Part shown: one piece after another, positions 14,347 to 25,720 of the stretch
How positions within the stretch are numbered: position 1 is the first letter of the stretch
Layout: each line of letters begins with the position of its first letter
Notes under the pieces: generated by a model
Database searches by the model: none
Told to the model about the DNA's origin: nothing
What the model saw: the letters and a program-made list of their open reading frames with translations, nothing else
Translations under genes and position numbers: made by a program
Source of the DNA: Plectrocnemia conspersa
Taxonomy: Eukaryota; Arthropoda; Insecta; Trichoptera; Polycentropodidae
Direction: 5' to 3'
Assembly (NCBI GenBank): GCA_009617715.1
Contig: VTFK01000630.1
Location: forward strand, 36,623 to 100,622
DNA: 64,000 nt

Positions 14347-15639
14347 CAATTTTTGCTTAATATATTTTTGATAAATACCTTAATGATTTGAAAATTTAGA
14401 ATTCTATTAATGTGAAAAACAGTCTTAATTTTAAATGCTCTTATAATTAAATTATTTCTAATGTAACTACAACTCTAAAAAATCGGGTTGTAAAATCCAA
14501 CTATGCACTTCTAAGTTATCAATATTTTTAAGCGGACATTAAAATTTTGATTTACTTATATATGTGTCTCAGCATATATATTTTTCAATAATATATAGTT
14601 GCATTTACGAGTCACGGATTATTATATTAAAAAAATCGACATATAATTTTTTTATCTTGCAAGGTAGTCGAGATCATCAAAAACGCTAATTGTAAATTTA
14701 ACAAATAAGAAGTTAAGATTGCGCCATATTATTCATGAAAGTCTACTACATAAAAGTTTGTATTTCCCGTATAAAATTACTGAGCCTGGACTCATGAACG
14801 GCAAGGTTAATTTTTTCTGTAGCATATAGACTGAAAAATACACATATGCTATTAGATTGAAACTTTAAAAAGATTTACAACTTGGTTGTGAATTTTTTTG
14901 ATCAAAAAAATAATCTTTTTGCCGACCGACCTTAAATGTCAGCTAATCAGGTCTATATGAAATGGTCTACACTGCTAACATAACAACTGACAAACACCAG
15001 TGTTGATACTTCTTGAAGTATCCTGGCTTTGAAATTAATCCTTTTTCCGACCCATTCAATTTTTGAAACTGCTTATTTCTAATGTTGACGCAAACATATC
15101 GGCATCAACTCATGAGAGGTCGTCATAAAACCTACAACTTATTGTATTTGGCTACAAACTTGAATGAATCATTGAAGACGCATTGACCATTAATTTGTAT
15201 GGGTGTTTATTATATTCTCTTGCGGCAATAACATATATACCATTTTATTACTTAATATTTATTTGTCACTACTAATTATTTATCGAATAAATGCAAATAG
15301 CCTGCTTTAGCGATTAAATTAGTACATTACATTACACTTTAAGAATCTTCTTAACTTCTCTAAGGTTACGAGAGTAAAATATTAATTAAGCTTGATATAA
15401 GAATCGTTAAAAAAATATTTTCAAGTTATATAATATTGTCTATAGAAAAAAATAAACTCTTTAGGACGTCTAATTTAACCTTTTATATTAATGGTTAGTA
15501 ATATGTTATGTATTAAATCATTTTAAAAATTTAGGAACACTGATTTTAGATGGTTTATTAAATCACGCGAGTACAAATTTAACGAAAAACTGTTTTTTTT
15601 CGCTCATTTTGTGGCCTTATTTTATTTTAGTGTTAAGCC
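14347..15639. other. mostly A+T-rich, unrecognised
   Basis: A mild rise in G+C at about 14930-15230 contains the small hairpin gatacttcttgaagtatc (15005-15022). No coding or transposon similarity was seen. Confidence 0.4.
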
Positions 15640-16250
15640 TCTGTAAGTGCGTATATTACCAATGCGGGGGGAAGGGGCATTTCTAACAAAGTCCGTAACC
15701 TCCCGAGAGATCAACAATATTTTACAAAAGGCTCCATCGCTAAGTACCCATTAAACCATTAAATTATTTTCACAGGAAATCCCCAAACAGTTATTCTCCA
15801 CTGAAAGAAAATTCGACCACTGCAGAGTTTACGTCCACGTTTTGCTAATTACACGTGTGCATAAATAACAACCGAGATGCAAACAACAAGAAGAAAACAT
15901 CTTAAAACGAGGGTTTAATGCAAGCGCGATATCTTGTGACCGAATTCATAACTCTGTCCGGAAAGTTTCATAACGTGTTAGTTTCTCACAAGGAATGAGG
16001 AAATTATAAAGAGACATTAAACGATCTTGAGAGTCGTACTACGTACGGAGCACTTTAAAACATTTGGATAATTAATTACACGCAGGAAAAGATGAGAAAT
16101 TACGCGGACGGAAATTTGGGTTGGATGGTTCAGAGCTCTAAACTTTTGCGTTTTACCCGTTCGCCAAGGGAAATTTAATACGATGTACGAGTAAATTTGT
16201 ATGTAAAAACGATTCATGGAATGTGTACATACGTGTTAACATCATTGATG
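15640..16250. promoter_or_regulatory. large G+C-enriched island
   Basis: About 600 bases of mixed-composition DNA in an A+T-rich desert. An acceptor-like attattttcacag precedes a frame open for 30 codons (from 15776, beginning EIPKQLFSTERKFD). That length is within chance for this composition, so no exon is called. The minus-strand frame 16017-16217 has no recognisable domain. Best read as a candidate conserved non-coding or regulatory element. Confidence 0.3.
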
Positions 16251-17559
16251 AGGTTTCTTAATTCTAATTAATCTTTTGATTGTACATATTTATATAGATG
16301 TACCAAGTTTATTTCAAATATCATGTATCTTAAAGTGATAAGAAACAAATAAGTAATAGTTTTACTTTTATTATTTAATAACTTTATCATTTCATACATT
16401 ATAAAATTGCGAATCAAAAAAGATTTATAATAACATCTTAATAAAATGCAACCACAGGTAGTGCTATGTCATCTTAATAAAAAACAACATAATGTCTGTT
16501 TACTAATTCAGGACTTTTCGTCTGTAGGTTGCTGTTTAATTTTATTATTTGTGTACAATAGCGTTATGCTCTTATTGTTTAAATTAATATCTGAAGTAGG
16601 TATATTTTTTTTACTTCTTACCAAGTAGGAGTAAAAAAAATACTATTCTAAATTTGATTTGTTTAGCTTTAAAAACGTCAGGCAATCGTTGAAGTGCGTA
16701 TAACATATTTAAATCACAGCCGAAAATCAATAGGAATTTTATTTACCATACCGATATGATTCAAATTATTTTTATTGTATTTTGCTAAGCATCAATTATA
16801 ACATTTAACATGTTTCTCAAAAGTTTCTTTTCTTTAGTTCTTTTAACCTATCAAAACTCTCTAAAACAAAATTTTAAAAATTACTATAAAATCTCTCGTA
16901 GTTTAGTAAATTATCACAAGAAATGATTGATTCAAAAAAACTTCAATGGCTCTTTACTATTTACTGGATAGTTAAAACTTTACTTAACTTTATCATTATT
17001 TCATCATAAAAAGGTACTAAAATTAAAATTTATAAAAATTATCACTATAATCACAAACGTATATAGGTATACAAGCTTAAACTAAAAAAATACGATGTAC
17101 ATTAAAAATATATGCACTACCTAATCTCGCCCACTACAAAATTTTCAGTTTGTTGCTGGAAATGCCATATTTTTTGTATTTTAATCAGTTCTTGATTTTA
17201 CAAAGAAAAGAGTTGACAATATATTTACACGTCAAATAATTTTTAATTGAAATTTATAAAATAAAAATATAAAAAATAATTCTTTAATTGATAGCATTTT
17301 TTAGTTACAAAAAATGTTAATTAAAATATCGCGATTCAACGAATAACTGAATAATGCCCGTCACAATTTTAATAAACGGATTAATTTGAATAATAAATTA
17401 TAAAATAAAAAAATACAATATCAACAACGGGTATTTACGTGATTGGAAAGTCGATTTTCTTTTATTCGTAAATTTACCTAAGATTCAATTCATCGCATTT
17501 TTATATGTATATGTATTTTTGATAAAATAATATTTACCAATTTATTTATTTTTTCTTTT
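16251..17559. other. A+T-rich stretch without recognisable features
   Basis: The plus-strand frame 16446-16628 is A+T-driven and hydrophobic, with no family similarity seen. Nothing else was recognised. Confidence 0.5.
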
Positions 17560-17890
17560 TTTGTCGTTCATTTCCTTCGCAATAAAATTCGCAAAAATAT
17601 AGAGTCTTGGCGTCACCAACTGATGTAGAGTAATCGACCGGCTTTTGATTTATGCAGCGCTATTCTGTGATATGCAGTGCAATATTCACAGTGTCTGTGT
17701 TGTGAAATGTCTCATTTGAAATGCTGAACGTGTCTGTAGGTGAGAATTTTGAGTGTCGTAGTCGGATTATGACCATCGACAACATCCGAATGTATGCAAA
17801 TTGGAACTAAGGCTCACACCATGAGCTTTGCAAAGAGGAACTTTGATTCTAACAAGACAGTTACAATGGTGTCTTAATGAGCGTTTGAAT
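17560..17890. promoter_or_regulatory. G+C-enriched island with octamer and donor-like site
   Basis: Contains an octamer-type ATGCAAAT near 17792 and a very good donor-like context (TCTGTAG then gtgagaat, about 17735-17750). No upstream acceptor gives an open frame into that donor. If transcribed, it would be a non-coding or 5' UTR exon. Candidate regulatory island. Confidence 0.25.
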
Positions 17891-18383
17891 AATTCTCCTA
17901 TTAAAAAAATAACGAGAATAATATCGTAATTGAACTATGAATATAATAATCATTTTGACGTTCACTTAAAATATAATAAAAAAAACAGACGATGCTGTAG
18001 AACGGAGCTTAGGCTTTACGCTGCTGATAGCTCACATATAAAGTATTAAAGATATTTAAAAAAAAATTAAACTATATATATATATTATATTTTTTTAACT
18101 AATTTTAATCTTTATTTGCCCGTATTGTAGAAATTATATTTATTAAATGTATTATATAATACCTATGTAAATTTTAAATTCATCATATAATATACAAACG
18201 TCAGCTGTATCTTCTTAAAAAAAAATAGTAAACGTTTTCGAAAAAAACGATGGCTATATTTTAAATACATGTATTTAGAAATACAATCAATAAAATTTAA
18301 AACCAGAATTTTATTAAAAACTTAAGATCTATCTTTTGTCTATTTACTTAAGCAATTATTATGCTTACCAAACTATTATCATC

Positions 18384-18430
18384 AGTAAAAAAAAATCAGA
18401 TAATGTATAATTTTCTGATATTTTTTTACT
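18384..18430. repeat. inverted repeat hairpin with A/T-rich ends
   Basis: Arms 18384-18404 and 18410-18430 match at about 19 of 21 positions, centred on ATCAGA/TCTGAT, with a 5-base loop. It may be a very small fold-back element. In DNA this A+T-rich, chance is a real alternative. Confidence 0.5.
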
Positions 18431-19249
18431 AATTACACATACGTTTTTACTGTGAGAAAAGAACTTATTGCATATGCGCAAATAACAAATATTAGATAAT
18501 TATTCATTGCCTGATATTATTTTTAATAATCACTACGTATTTCTACCATACACATTTTACATGCATTTTTATTGCAAGGTGCTATTATTATTAGCTAGAT
18601 ATATCTACATATTTTTTGAAAAAAATAATTCAGAATAAAAAAAAAATTATAATTTTTCAGGATTTTTTTCTTTAAAAATTAATAACGCTATTTCATAAAA
18701 CCGTTTAAATATAATTGTAATAATTTAAAGCCTTGTCAAACAAGACTTTAATGTATAATATTCAATGTTATGTAACTTTTCATTTATGTCAAAATATAAT
18801 AGTAATGGTATTAATATATTTGCATTAAGATAATTAAAATTGTTTGCGGCTATTTGCGTTTAACTCAAACTTTGCGTGTGTAATCCAAACTCTAGAGATT
18901 ATATGTGCGAATTGAGTTTAAAATATTTCTAGTTATGAAAGAGTAATTCGTGCTTAGTTTGTCGACATGGAAAGTTGTAATATAAATTTGACCCTAGTAA
19001 ATTTTCGTTTAATAATGTATAATATTTATATGAATAATAATAATAAATTTATTTTTTAATAAATATATTAATTGATTATTCGTTATAAATACTGAAGGTC
19101 AATAAAAGTTTATTAAAATGTCTCTAATATATAATATTATATAATATGTTCGTGTAAAACTATACAAATCATTGAATATTTTTTAACATTCAGACATCAT
19201 TTTTTTTTTATAATATCATATCATAGAGTGTATGCCATAAAAAAATATT
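18431..19249. other. A+T-rich stretch without recognisable features
   Basis: No feature was recognised other than A/T runs. Confidence 0.5.
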
Positions 19250-19660
19250 TTACTTGACATTATAACGGAGTTATTACCAAACGCAAAATTCGACCGCACG
19301 TTTTTCAAGTTTGGGATGTGAACTCGCCTGGAATGGCAATACGTTTCGAATGAAGGGTCCTAGGTTTCAGGAATGCGTATATTGTGACTAAGAAGTATGT
19401 AAACACAGAAATTCTTGCCCAAGGTGAACTACGACGTCTACCTTAAATCTTCAACTTAGACTAAACAGCCTTCACCCTCAGCGCAAGCCTTTATTTCCTT
19501 ACCAAATCCCGGAATTCTCGGCTTAACCCCGGAGCGATGTGGCGGAATTCATTTTCGATGCATTCTAATGTACCTTCCCAAACTCTGTACAATGGAAAGT
19601 CTGGAGCGACATTGGTCCTCGATTAAATTGAACACGTTAACGTGTTAAATATATCATAAA
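19250..19660. promoter_or_regulatory. G+C-enriched island
   Basis: Mixed-composition segment with stops in all frames at short intervals, so it is not an exon of any length. It contains two ggaattc sites in similar context (near 19511 and 19554). Candidate conserved non-coding element. Confidence 0.3.
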
Positions 19661-20229
19661 ATGAAAAGCTTATCGGTAACACAAGAAATATTGACGCGTA
19701 GTTCAGCCGCGTGAAAATTTTTGATAAATGCTCCTAACATTATTTACACGATCGTCTGTGTTGATCTTACTAAATTTTTATATTATATATTATAATATGT
19801 ACTTTTTCAGGCAGTGTTTTTTGTCACAGAGATGAAATAACTCGATTTATGTGGTAAAAAACTAAGTGATTTTAGCAGATTTTATTTAAAAATATATATT
19901 AGTAGTATACTTTTGTGTTGAGTTATTGCTCACATTTTTGTTTATTTATTAAAAAAATAATTGTGTTAATTACAGAAATAAAATACGTCACGACAGAAAC
20001 ATACAAAGACATATTTTGTATATTATATATAGTATTGATTCGTGAATTTATTAATATAGGTTGAAATTAAATTAATATTATATATATTTTATATGTCATA
20101 TTAATGATTTATGTTGCGGTATTAGTTATATAATATAATATTATATATTGAAAAGGGCCACATATGGATTATTGAATATAGAAATATAAAAGAAAAATAT
20201 TATCAAACTGCACCACAAAAGAAAAATAC

Positions 20230-20452
20230 CTATGATATATTTATACGAACGCAACATCAATTTTTTTATTGCAATATTCCGTTGTGGTAAATAAATATAA
20301 TCCATCTCGTTGTGAACTTTGAGGCTATTGTAGTGTTCGTAAAATGGAGGCCCTTGATATATCTGCTGCGGCGTTGTATTTTCCAATTTATGGTGACGTT
20401 GCTGTTTACGAAGATGGTCTCTTTCGTAGACATGGCACCAAATTGATGTTGG
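20230..20452 (-). CDS. candidate coding exon, 223 nt, minus strand
   Basis: Read on the minus strand, a strong acceptor (tttattgttattccttcag) ends exactly where composition changes from A+T-rich to balanced. The following frame is open from the first base in phase 0: PTSIWCHVYERDHLRK, then QQIYQGPPFYEHYNSL and NEMDYIYLPQRN, with codon use unlike the surrounding DNA. A donor-like G/GTATTT gives an exon end at 20230 (phase 1). The frame stays open to a stop near 20141, but that tail is A+T-driven. The peptide is hydrophilic, rich in His, Gln and Tyr, and carries a PPFY (PPxY-like) motif. This suggests a cytoplasmic or disordered segment. I do not recognise the family. It is the best protein-coding candidate in the window. 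No partner exon was found. Confidence 0.5.
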
Positions 20453-20829
20453 CTGAAGGAATAACAATAAAAAATAATGATAAAGTAGAATCCACTGTGC
20501 TATAATAATTTGTTAATATTTTATTTATTAAATTTAAATATAAGTTTATTTTATAAAACATTTAGAATTATATTACAGAACGTTAAAGGATACTATATTT
20601 TTCAAATTAACTATTGTTTAATGTTTGTATGTAATATAAACACAATCCAGCTCAGTGTTTGTATTATGAAAACACCTAAAACAACGTTTAGAAGGTTTAA
20701 ATATTTAGATATATAAAAAAATATTAATTAAGAGAAACCATAACACAAAAATGGTTTATCTAAATAGTATAGTTTTCAATGCTGTGTAATTATTTTGTTA
20801 CTTAAAATTGTAGCGATTTATACATATTA

Positions 20830-21060
20830 GTAGTCAAAAATATGGTACACACGCGTGTCTCGCATATGAGGCCCGCGGATCTAGCAGCTGTCGAGAAATT
20901 TCCTCAAACAAACGGGGTGGGAATATGGTTTACGGCGATTACTTCGCTCCAACAGCTAAGCACACACGCACAGATATGTCCGCTGGACACCAGGACAAAT
21001 TTGTCCGAGCTTCAACACACACAAAAACTGTCTGAACTCAGAAATTAGTCTTTTTAGGCG
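20830..21060. repeat. G+C-enriched repeat-like segment with GGACAAATTTGTCC
   Basis: Contains the 14 bp palindrome ggacaaatttgtcc near 20992. Block 20960-21000 (cacacgcacagatatgtccg) is a diverged direct copy of a block at about 21341-21378 (cacacgatcagatttgtccg). The 68-codon frame 20842-21048 falls in this segment and is probably chance. It is likely part of an old repeat family shared with the next entry. Confidence 0.4.
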
Positions 21061-21249
21061 TCCAAACGGTTGTCTGATGTATTTTACAAAAAAGCAAAAA
21101 CTTGTTGTAAAGTAATAAAACTTTATCACCAAAATCTTATTTAAGACCGATAGCGAAAACTTTAGCGCAAATTAATAAAGGGGAGCGGAAATGGGTCCGA
21201 TCATAAATTCACATAAGGACAAATTTTAACAAAAAAATACTGTTTACTA

Positions 21250-21380
21250 TCGGGTTCGGGTGCTTGGATCTGTCTGTCCGTGTCCGATCCGTTTGTTTTG
21301 AGCACAAACAGCGGACAGACAAATCTGTGTCTTATATCACCACACACGATCAGATTTGTCCGTTAGGCACCCGCGACATT
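21250..21380. repeat. fold-back segment around 21300
   Basis: Arms at about 21266-21300 and 21301-21331 are imperfect reverse complements sharing ctgtctgtccg and a tttgt-tgagc/gcacaaa core. Outer blocks gggtgc (21259-21264) and gcaccc (21366-21371) are also inverted. The shape fits a decayed fold-back MITE. Similarity to 20960-21000 suggests a second, partial copy there. Confidence 0.5.
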
Positions 21381-21404
21381 AAACTATAGTTAAATAATGT
21401 TTTC

Positions 21405-21525
21405 GAAGTAATAATCGGGAATATCCGTCTCTTTTTGTACTATTTGCTCTAAATGCAGTTGTAAATTTAGCGTTTGGTATAACACTAATTTCATCTAGTA
21501 TTTAAAATTGCAGCGGCTATAAACC
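21405..21525 (+). repeat. dispersed repeat, copy 1
   Basis: Matches 30850-30962 in the same orientation, with shared blocks taatcgg, tgctct-aatg-agttgtaaatt, actaattt and aaaattg-a-cgg in the same order. The divergence is considerable. The element type is unknown. It directly follows the fold-back segment at 21250-21380 and may be its 3' part. Confidence 0.6.
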
Positions 21526-22199
21526 AAACAAATCTTTTTTTATAAATGTAATTTTTAACAGAAATACAATTAATTTGTATCCCTGAGAAGTATTTAATTT
21601 TTTCTAACGTAGAAAGGATAAGAAAGCATTTATTCGTTTCTTAAAAGTTTTTATTGTTTTCGGGGTTGTACTATTTTAGGAGTGAATGAATTGCTTTCAG
21701 TTAAAATCTAGAAGAGCTAATAAAGGTTTATTCTACAAAATATATAATTTATATAAATTGTAGGTGTTATTATCAGATAATGGGGTCGAACTGACTTGTC
21801 CTGAGTGTCCATTGAGTAGTTGTCAGTTCTAGTCCTTTTTGAGCATGTAGCTGTTAATTAGTAATTGGACGAAGTGTAAGTTATTGACTTTTTGGAAATA
21901 ATTATTACTAGAGATAAAACCTAAGCTTATATTCATTAAAGGATGCCGTTATATTTCCTTATCAAAATCAAAGATAGTCTGACTCATATTTGGGCAATTT
22001 TTAATCCTTAAATTAAATATAATTAAACAGTTATATGTGTTATACGTAGATCTGGATATTTAATTATGATTTTATTAAGAGCTGCTGTAGCTTCAAAGCT
22101 CTTTACACAAACCGTCACTGTTTTTAATGCTATAAAATTAAAACTCTACAAACAGATATTTTTACATGTACTAACATTTTTTATATATTTTACGTTATT
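21526..22199. other. mostly A+T-rich, unrecognised
   Basis: No coding, RNA or transposon feature was recognised. A small mixed-composition patch lies at 21780-21880. Confidence 0.45.
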
Positions 22200-22710
22200 A
22201 AAACTTACACGTCCACCCCTTCCCATAAGCATATGCGTTTTCATACGTTACGCTCATTTACATATTCGCATTAGCGCTTGTGGCCAACATCAATTTAAAT
22301 TCATTACGCTTGTTTTCCACCACACTTTTGCGCCGTGGCCCTTTGTATGCCGGCGTTGAGGTGAAAATTTAATATCCCATGCCAGACACTCCGGATAGCT
22401 CCGGCGTCATTAGGGCGCATTCACAATGCGCCGATCGGACACAATGCCTGCGGCGGCCATTAAAAACGACATTTCTTTCCCTTCGAACGCTTCTCTCTTT
22501 TATAAATTGTATTTTGCCGAGGTCCGAGATCGAGTATCGAACGTTTATTTGGGCTTTGTAATTTTTTTTTGTTTGCGAAGATAAGGCATGAGTCACCGGG
22601 TGAAAATCGTCAGGATAAATAGGCGTTTTTATTAGTGGCCTAACTAGAAGGATCCGGACCCTGAGCACGTAAACCGAGCCTCCGAATAACCCTCACCACT
22701 CCCATGATGT
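22200..22710. promoter_or_regulatory. G+C-enriched island with hairpin and AP-1-type site
   Basis: About 500 bases, CpG-rich in the middle. It contains the perfect hairpin GGCGCATT-cac-AATGCGCC at 22414-22432 and a TGAGTCA site at 22589-22595. Three frames of 60-99 codons cross it (22066-22359, 22379-22561, and minus 22369-22668). They overlap one another and none resembles a known domain, so I regard them as chance. Candidate enhancer or promoter-proximal sequence. Confidence 0.35.
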
Positions 22711-23749
22711 TTTATATATGTAGTGTCTAAAATCAATATCATAATTTAATAAACGCAAAACATATATGTTTTATTCATGCATCATTCAACCCTTAGAAAA
22801 ATATAAGAAGTCAAAGAACTTTACGGAACATGGGTTACAGTAAGGTTAAAATTATTTTTGTAAAAATTGCATAAAGTTGATATGTAACATATCAAGAAAA
22901 TTTAAATGTAAGTAGAGTAATACTATAAATTTGTCAGTTATATTCTAGTGTAATAAGAGTTAAATATTATGTTATGTTAAAAATGTGTTATTGAATCAAA
23001 ATCTTTATACATTTCCCAAGAATAAATTCTAATCACACTTATCTTATAAATAATCCAGTAACGGAAAAGCCATTACACCTAATTCGATTTCCAATAAAAC
23101 GAATACTATGTATTAGGAACACGTAACTTTTATAACATTGTAATACTTCAGAAATGATATGACTAAATTATGGATAAATTTTCCTTGGGTAATTTTTTTT
23201 TTTATTAATAAATTATGGCAGTAAAAATTTACCTGTATATTTTATATTTATCTATTTTTATAAAATTATTATTCTTATTTAATCGCAAAAAAGTTTCAAG
23301 TGGTCGCAAATATCGTTGAATAATAATGAAAATTATAGTTGTTTCTCAAATGTTTGAAAAAAAACGATTATAAGACTATGAATGTACATAAAAACACAAA
23401 TATAATCATCAAATTGAAAGTTGTTCTTTTATGGACTGAAAATGTAGCTATTCGTGTATGTAGCATACTTAGATTTAAATATTTTGGGTTATATAAATTG
23501 TGGTTTCTGTTTTCATTAAGAAATTTGTATGCATACAGTTTATATGTTATATAAAAAAATAATAAATATATTTAATTATATACAAATAAATATAAAATTT
23601 GATTAAAGAAGAAACACTAAATGTATAAAGCTTGTTGTGGTTAAAATATCTACATTTGCTTTGTAGTCGACGTTATTTTCTAAGCATATTTGTAATATAC
23701 AAAAGCTTATATGTCAAGTAACATATTAATTTTTCCCGGTACAGTTTTG
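22711..23749. other. A+T-rich stretch without recognisable features
   Basis: The plus-strand frame 23339-23554 is A+T-driven and not supported. Nothing else was seen. Confidence 0.5.
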
Positions 23750-24620
23750 CCCTTTTAGGATAGAAATGTTGCTGAAATGGCGTGTCTGTTGAATACCGAA
23801 TATAAATACATTTAATCTTCTTGCCGCTTGCTCCTCCTCAAATCGTCTGAGCGCTTTTTCGAAGACACGAGAGAATCTTCTATAAAAACGAGACTACATA
23901 TGTGCCTGATTAAAATTTAATCAAATGATCAAAGAGGCGTTCGTGAATTATTAATGGTAACGACGGACAAAGTTGTCAAGCACGAACTAGGTCTTACATT
24001 ATAATCCTCAAAGGTCAATCCTAATCGCTGGATTCTAAAACTTTTATATACTCAAGGCTGTATGAAAATAGTACACATTCTTAATACATTTTTTTAATAC
24101 ACAGTGTTATAATATTATATGTCATATTTAATATAAAATCATTGAAATTAACATATCATATATTGATTTTAAATATCACATGCATATATTACTATTTATA
24201 AATGACGAATTTATTGAAAATTATTTTTAGAGTTCTCTCTATAGAATCGCAATATACCATTGTCCATTTTTCCCGAATTTCCCATATCATTTTTTACGGG
24301 TCACCGCACAATATGTAAAGTGTAAGTAATATTTCTTTGAGAATATAGTGCAACACCGATGCAGCATCGTACGTTCTGACAGGTTACTTGTTACCTAGCT
24401 AGCGGTGGGTCAGCCTGACAGCAAATGAAACATTGTTTCGAGACTCAATTTTTAAAAGTTCCCCTCTTTCTCTCCTTTGTTCCGTATTAACATATGTTAC
24501 CGCATAACCGAGATGTGGTCTGAATGAATAATAGTGAACTATGTTGTCCTGCTATCGAATCCGCACAACGGACATAAATCACTGAGACACTACTGAGAAA
24601 TGGAAAACTTAGCACACAGA
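23750..24620. promoter_or_regulatory. two G+C-enriched patches (23750-24020, 24230-24620)
   Basis: Neither patch has a sustained frame. The second contains the short inverted pair gatgcagcatc (24357-24367). Candidate conserved non-coding elements, separated by A+T-rich DNA. Confidence 0.25.
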
Positions 24621-25189
24621 ATAAATAAATGAGATAACATTTATACAAGACTTTATATATTATGTAACAGTACTAGGTAAATAATTTTCATTGTCTTCTA
24701 CGGGAAAAATATAAATAAAGGCTTTTTTGAAGAACATAATAAAATTGTATGCTTATAAATACCATAAATGTTTTTAGTGCTGTATAGCGGTAATGGAATA
24801 GCGACCTAAATCAACTTATTATTTACATCGATTTTTATCTGTAAGGTTTGAAATAAAGTGATCGATCAATAATACAATCTCTCATACACTATGGAAATTG
24901 AAATATGTAGTAGGTTTGTGTTAAGCTCGTATATAAGACCTTCAATTTATAGTATAAGTTATACTTATCAATCTAACTTTTTTTATTTAAATCAGCATTT
25001 AAGACAATTAAAGTCTTAAACTATAAAGGGATGGTTCAAATAATTGAACGTATTTAAAATAACGTTGTATTTAGTGAACTCATAAATATTAAAAAAACTT
25101 GTGTAGTTTATAATAATTTCAAATAATTTAGATATAATCCAGTGCATATTTAATTCAAGTCAAAAATCCTCTAAAATATCACGTTATAA
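24621..25189. other. A+T-rich stretch without recognisable features
   Basis: No feature was recognised. Confidence 0.5.
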
Positions 25190-25720
25190 TTCGCCAGTAA
25201 ACAGGCCAAGATGCTTCTCAACCCTTTGTTTGTCTCAGAAGTCCGACTCGAAATCGCAATTTAAATTCAAGCGAATATATACGAGCGGCAATACCGTCGT
25301 ACACACGTTGCACTTTATCGCGCCAGCCACACGTTGCATTTTACGATACGTGAATGTGTACTGTGTGAAAAGCAAAGGAAAAAGTAACTGATTTACTTGT
25401 AAATTTTCTCACGCCAAGTTGAAAAGTGTCCGGATAGGATTGGTTCAAAATCGTTCGTCCATTTCGGATGCATGAATTAGTATTCGGTGCGATTCGAAAC
25501 AATGTATGGAAGCTACGAGGGAAAGCTTTCAGCGGTTGCATTCGGAAAAGCTTTACATCGCTGTTCCCGAAGCGTAACAGCACTTTCGCATATGTATAGT
25601 GCTTAAAACGGTAAACGGATGCATTAGTATGCATAATGGCTAACCGTTGGCCACCCCAATTTCGCTTTTTTAAGGAATGATTTTTAAAGCAAAACAAATC
25701 GTTTTTCCACCTTCACACCA
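25190..25720. promoter_or_regulatory. G+C-enriched island with an 18 bp direct repeat
   Basis: Direct repeat cacacgttgca-ttta-cg at 25302-25319 and 25328-25345 (about 26-base period). The 118-codon minus-strand frame 25341-25697 is the longest non-repetitive frame in the neighbourhood. Its translation is basic and Phe-rich, lacks a recognisable domain and starts in A+T-rich sequence. I treat it as chance but cannot exclude coding. Candidate conserved non-coding element. Confidence 0.3.

Noticed and set aside
15764..15870. Acceptor followed by a 30-codon open frame
   Set aside because: The open length is within chance for the local composition and there is no matching donor or homology.
17690..17745. 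Possible small exon ending in the donor TCTGTAG/gtgaga
   Set aside because: All three frames between the nearest acceptor-like sites and this donor contain stops.
25341..25697. 118-codon minus-strand frame
   Set aside because: No known motif, unusual composition, and it begins in A+T-rich sequence. Without homology it cannot be called a gene.
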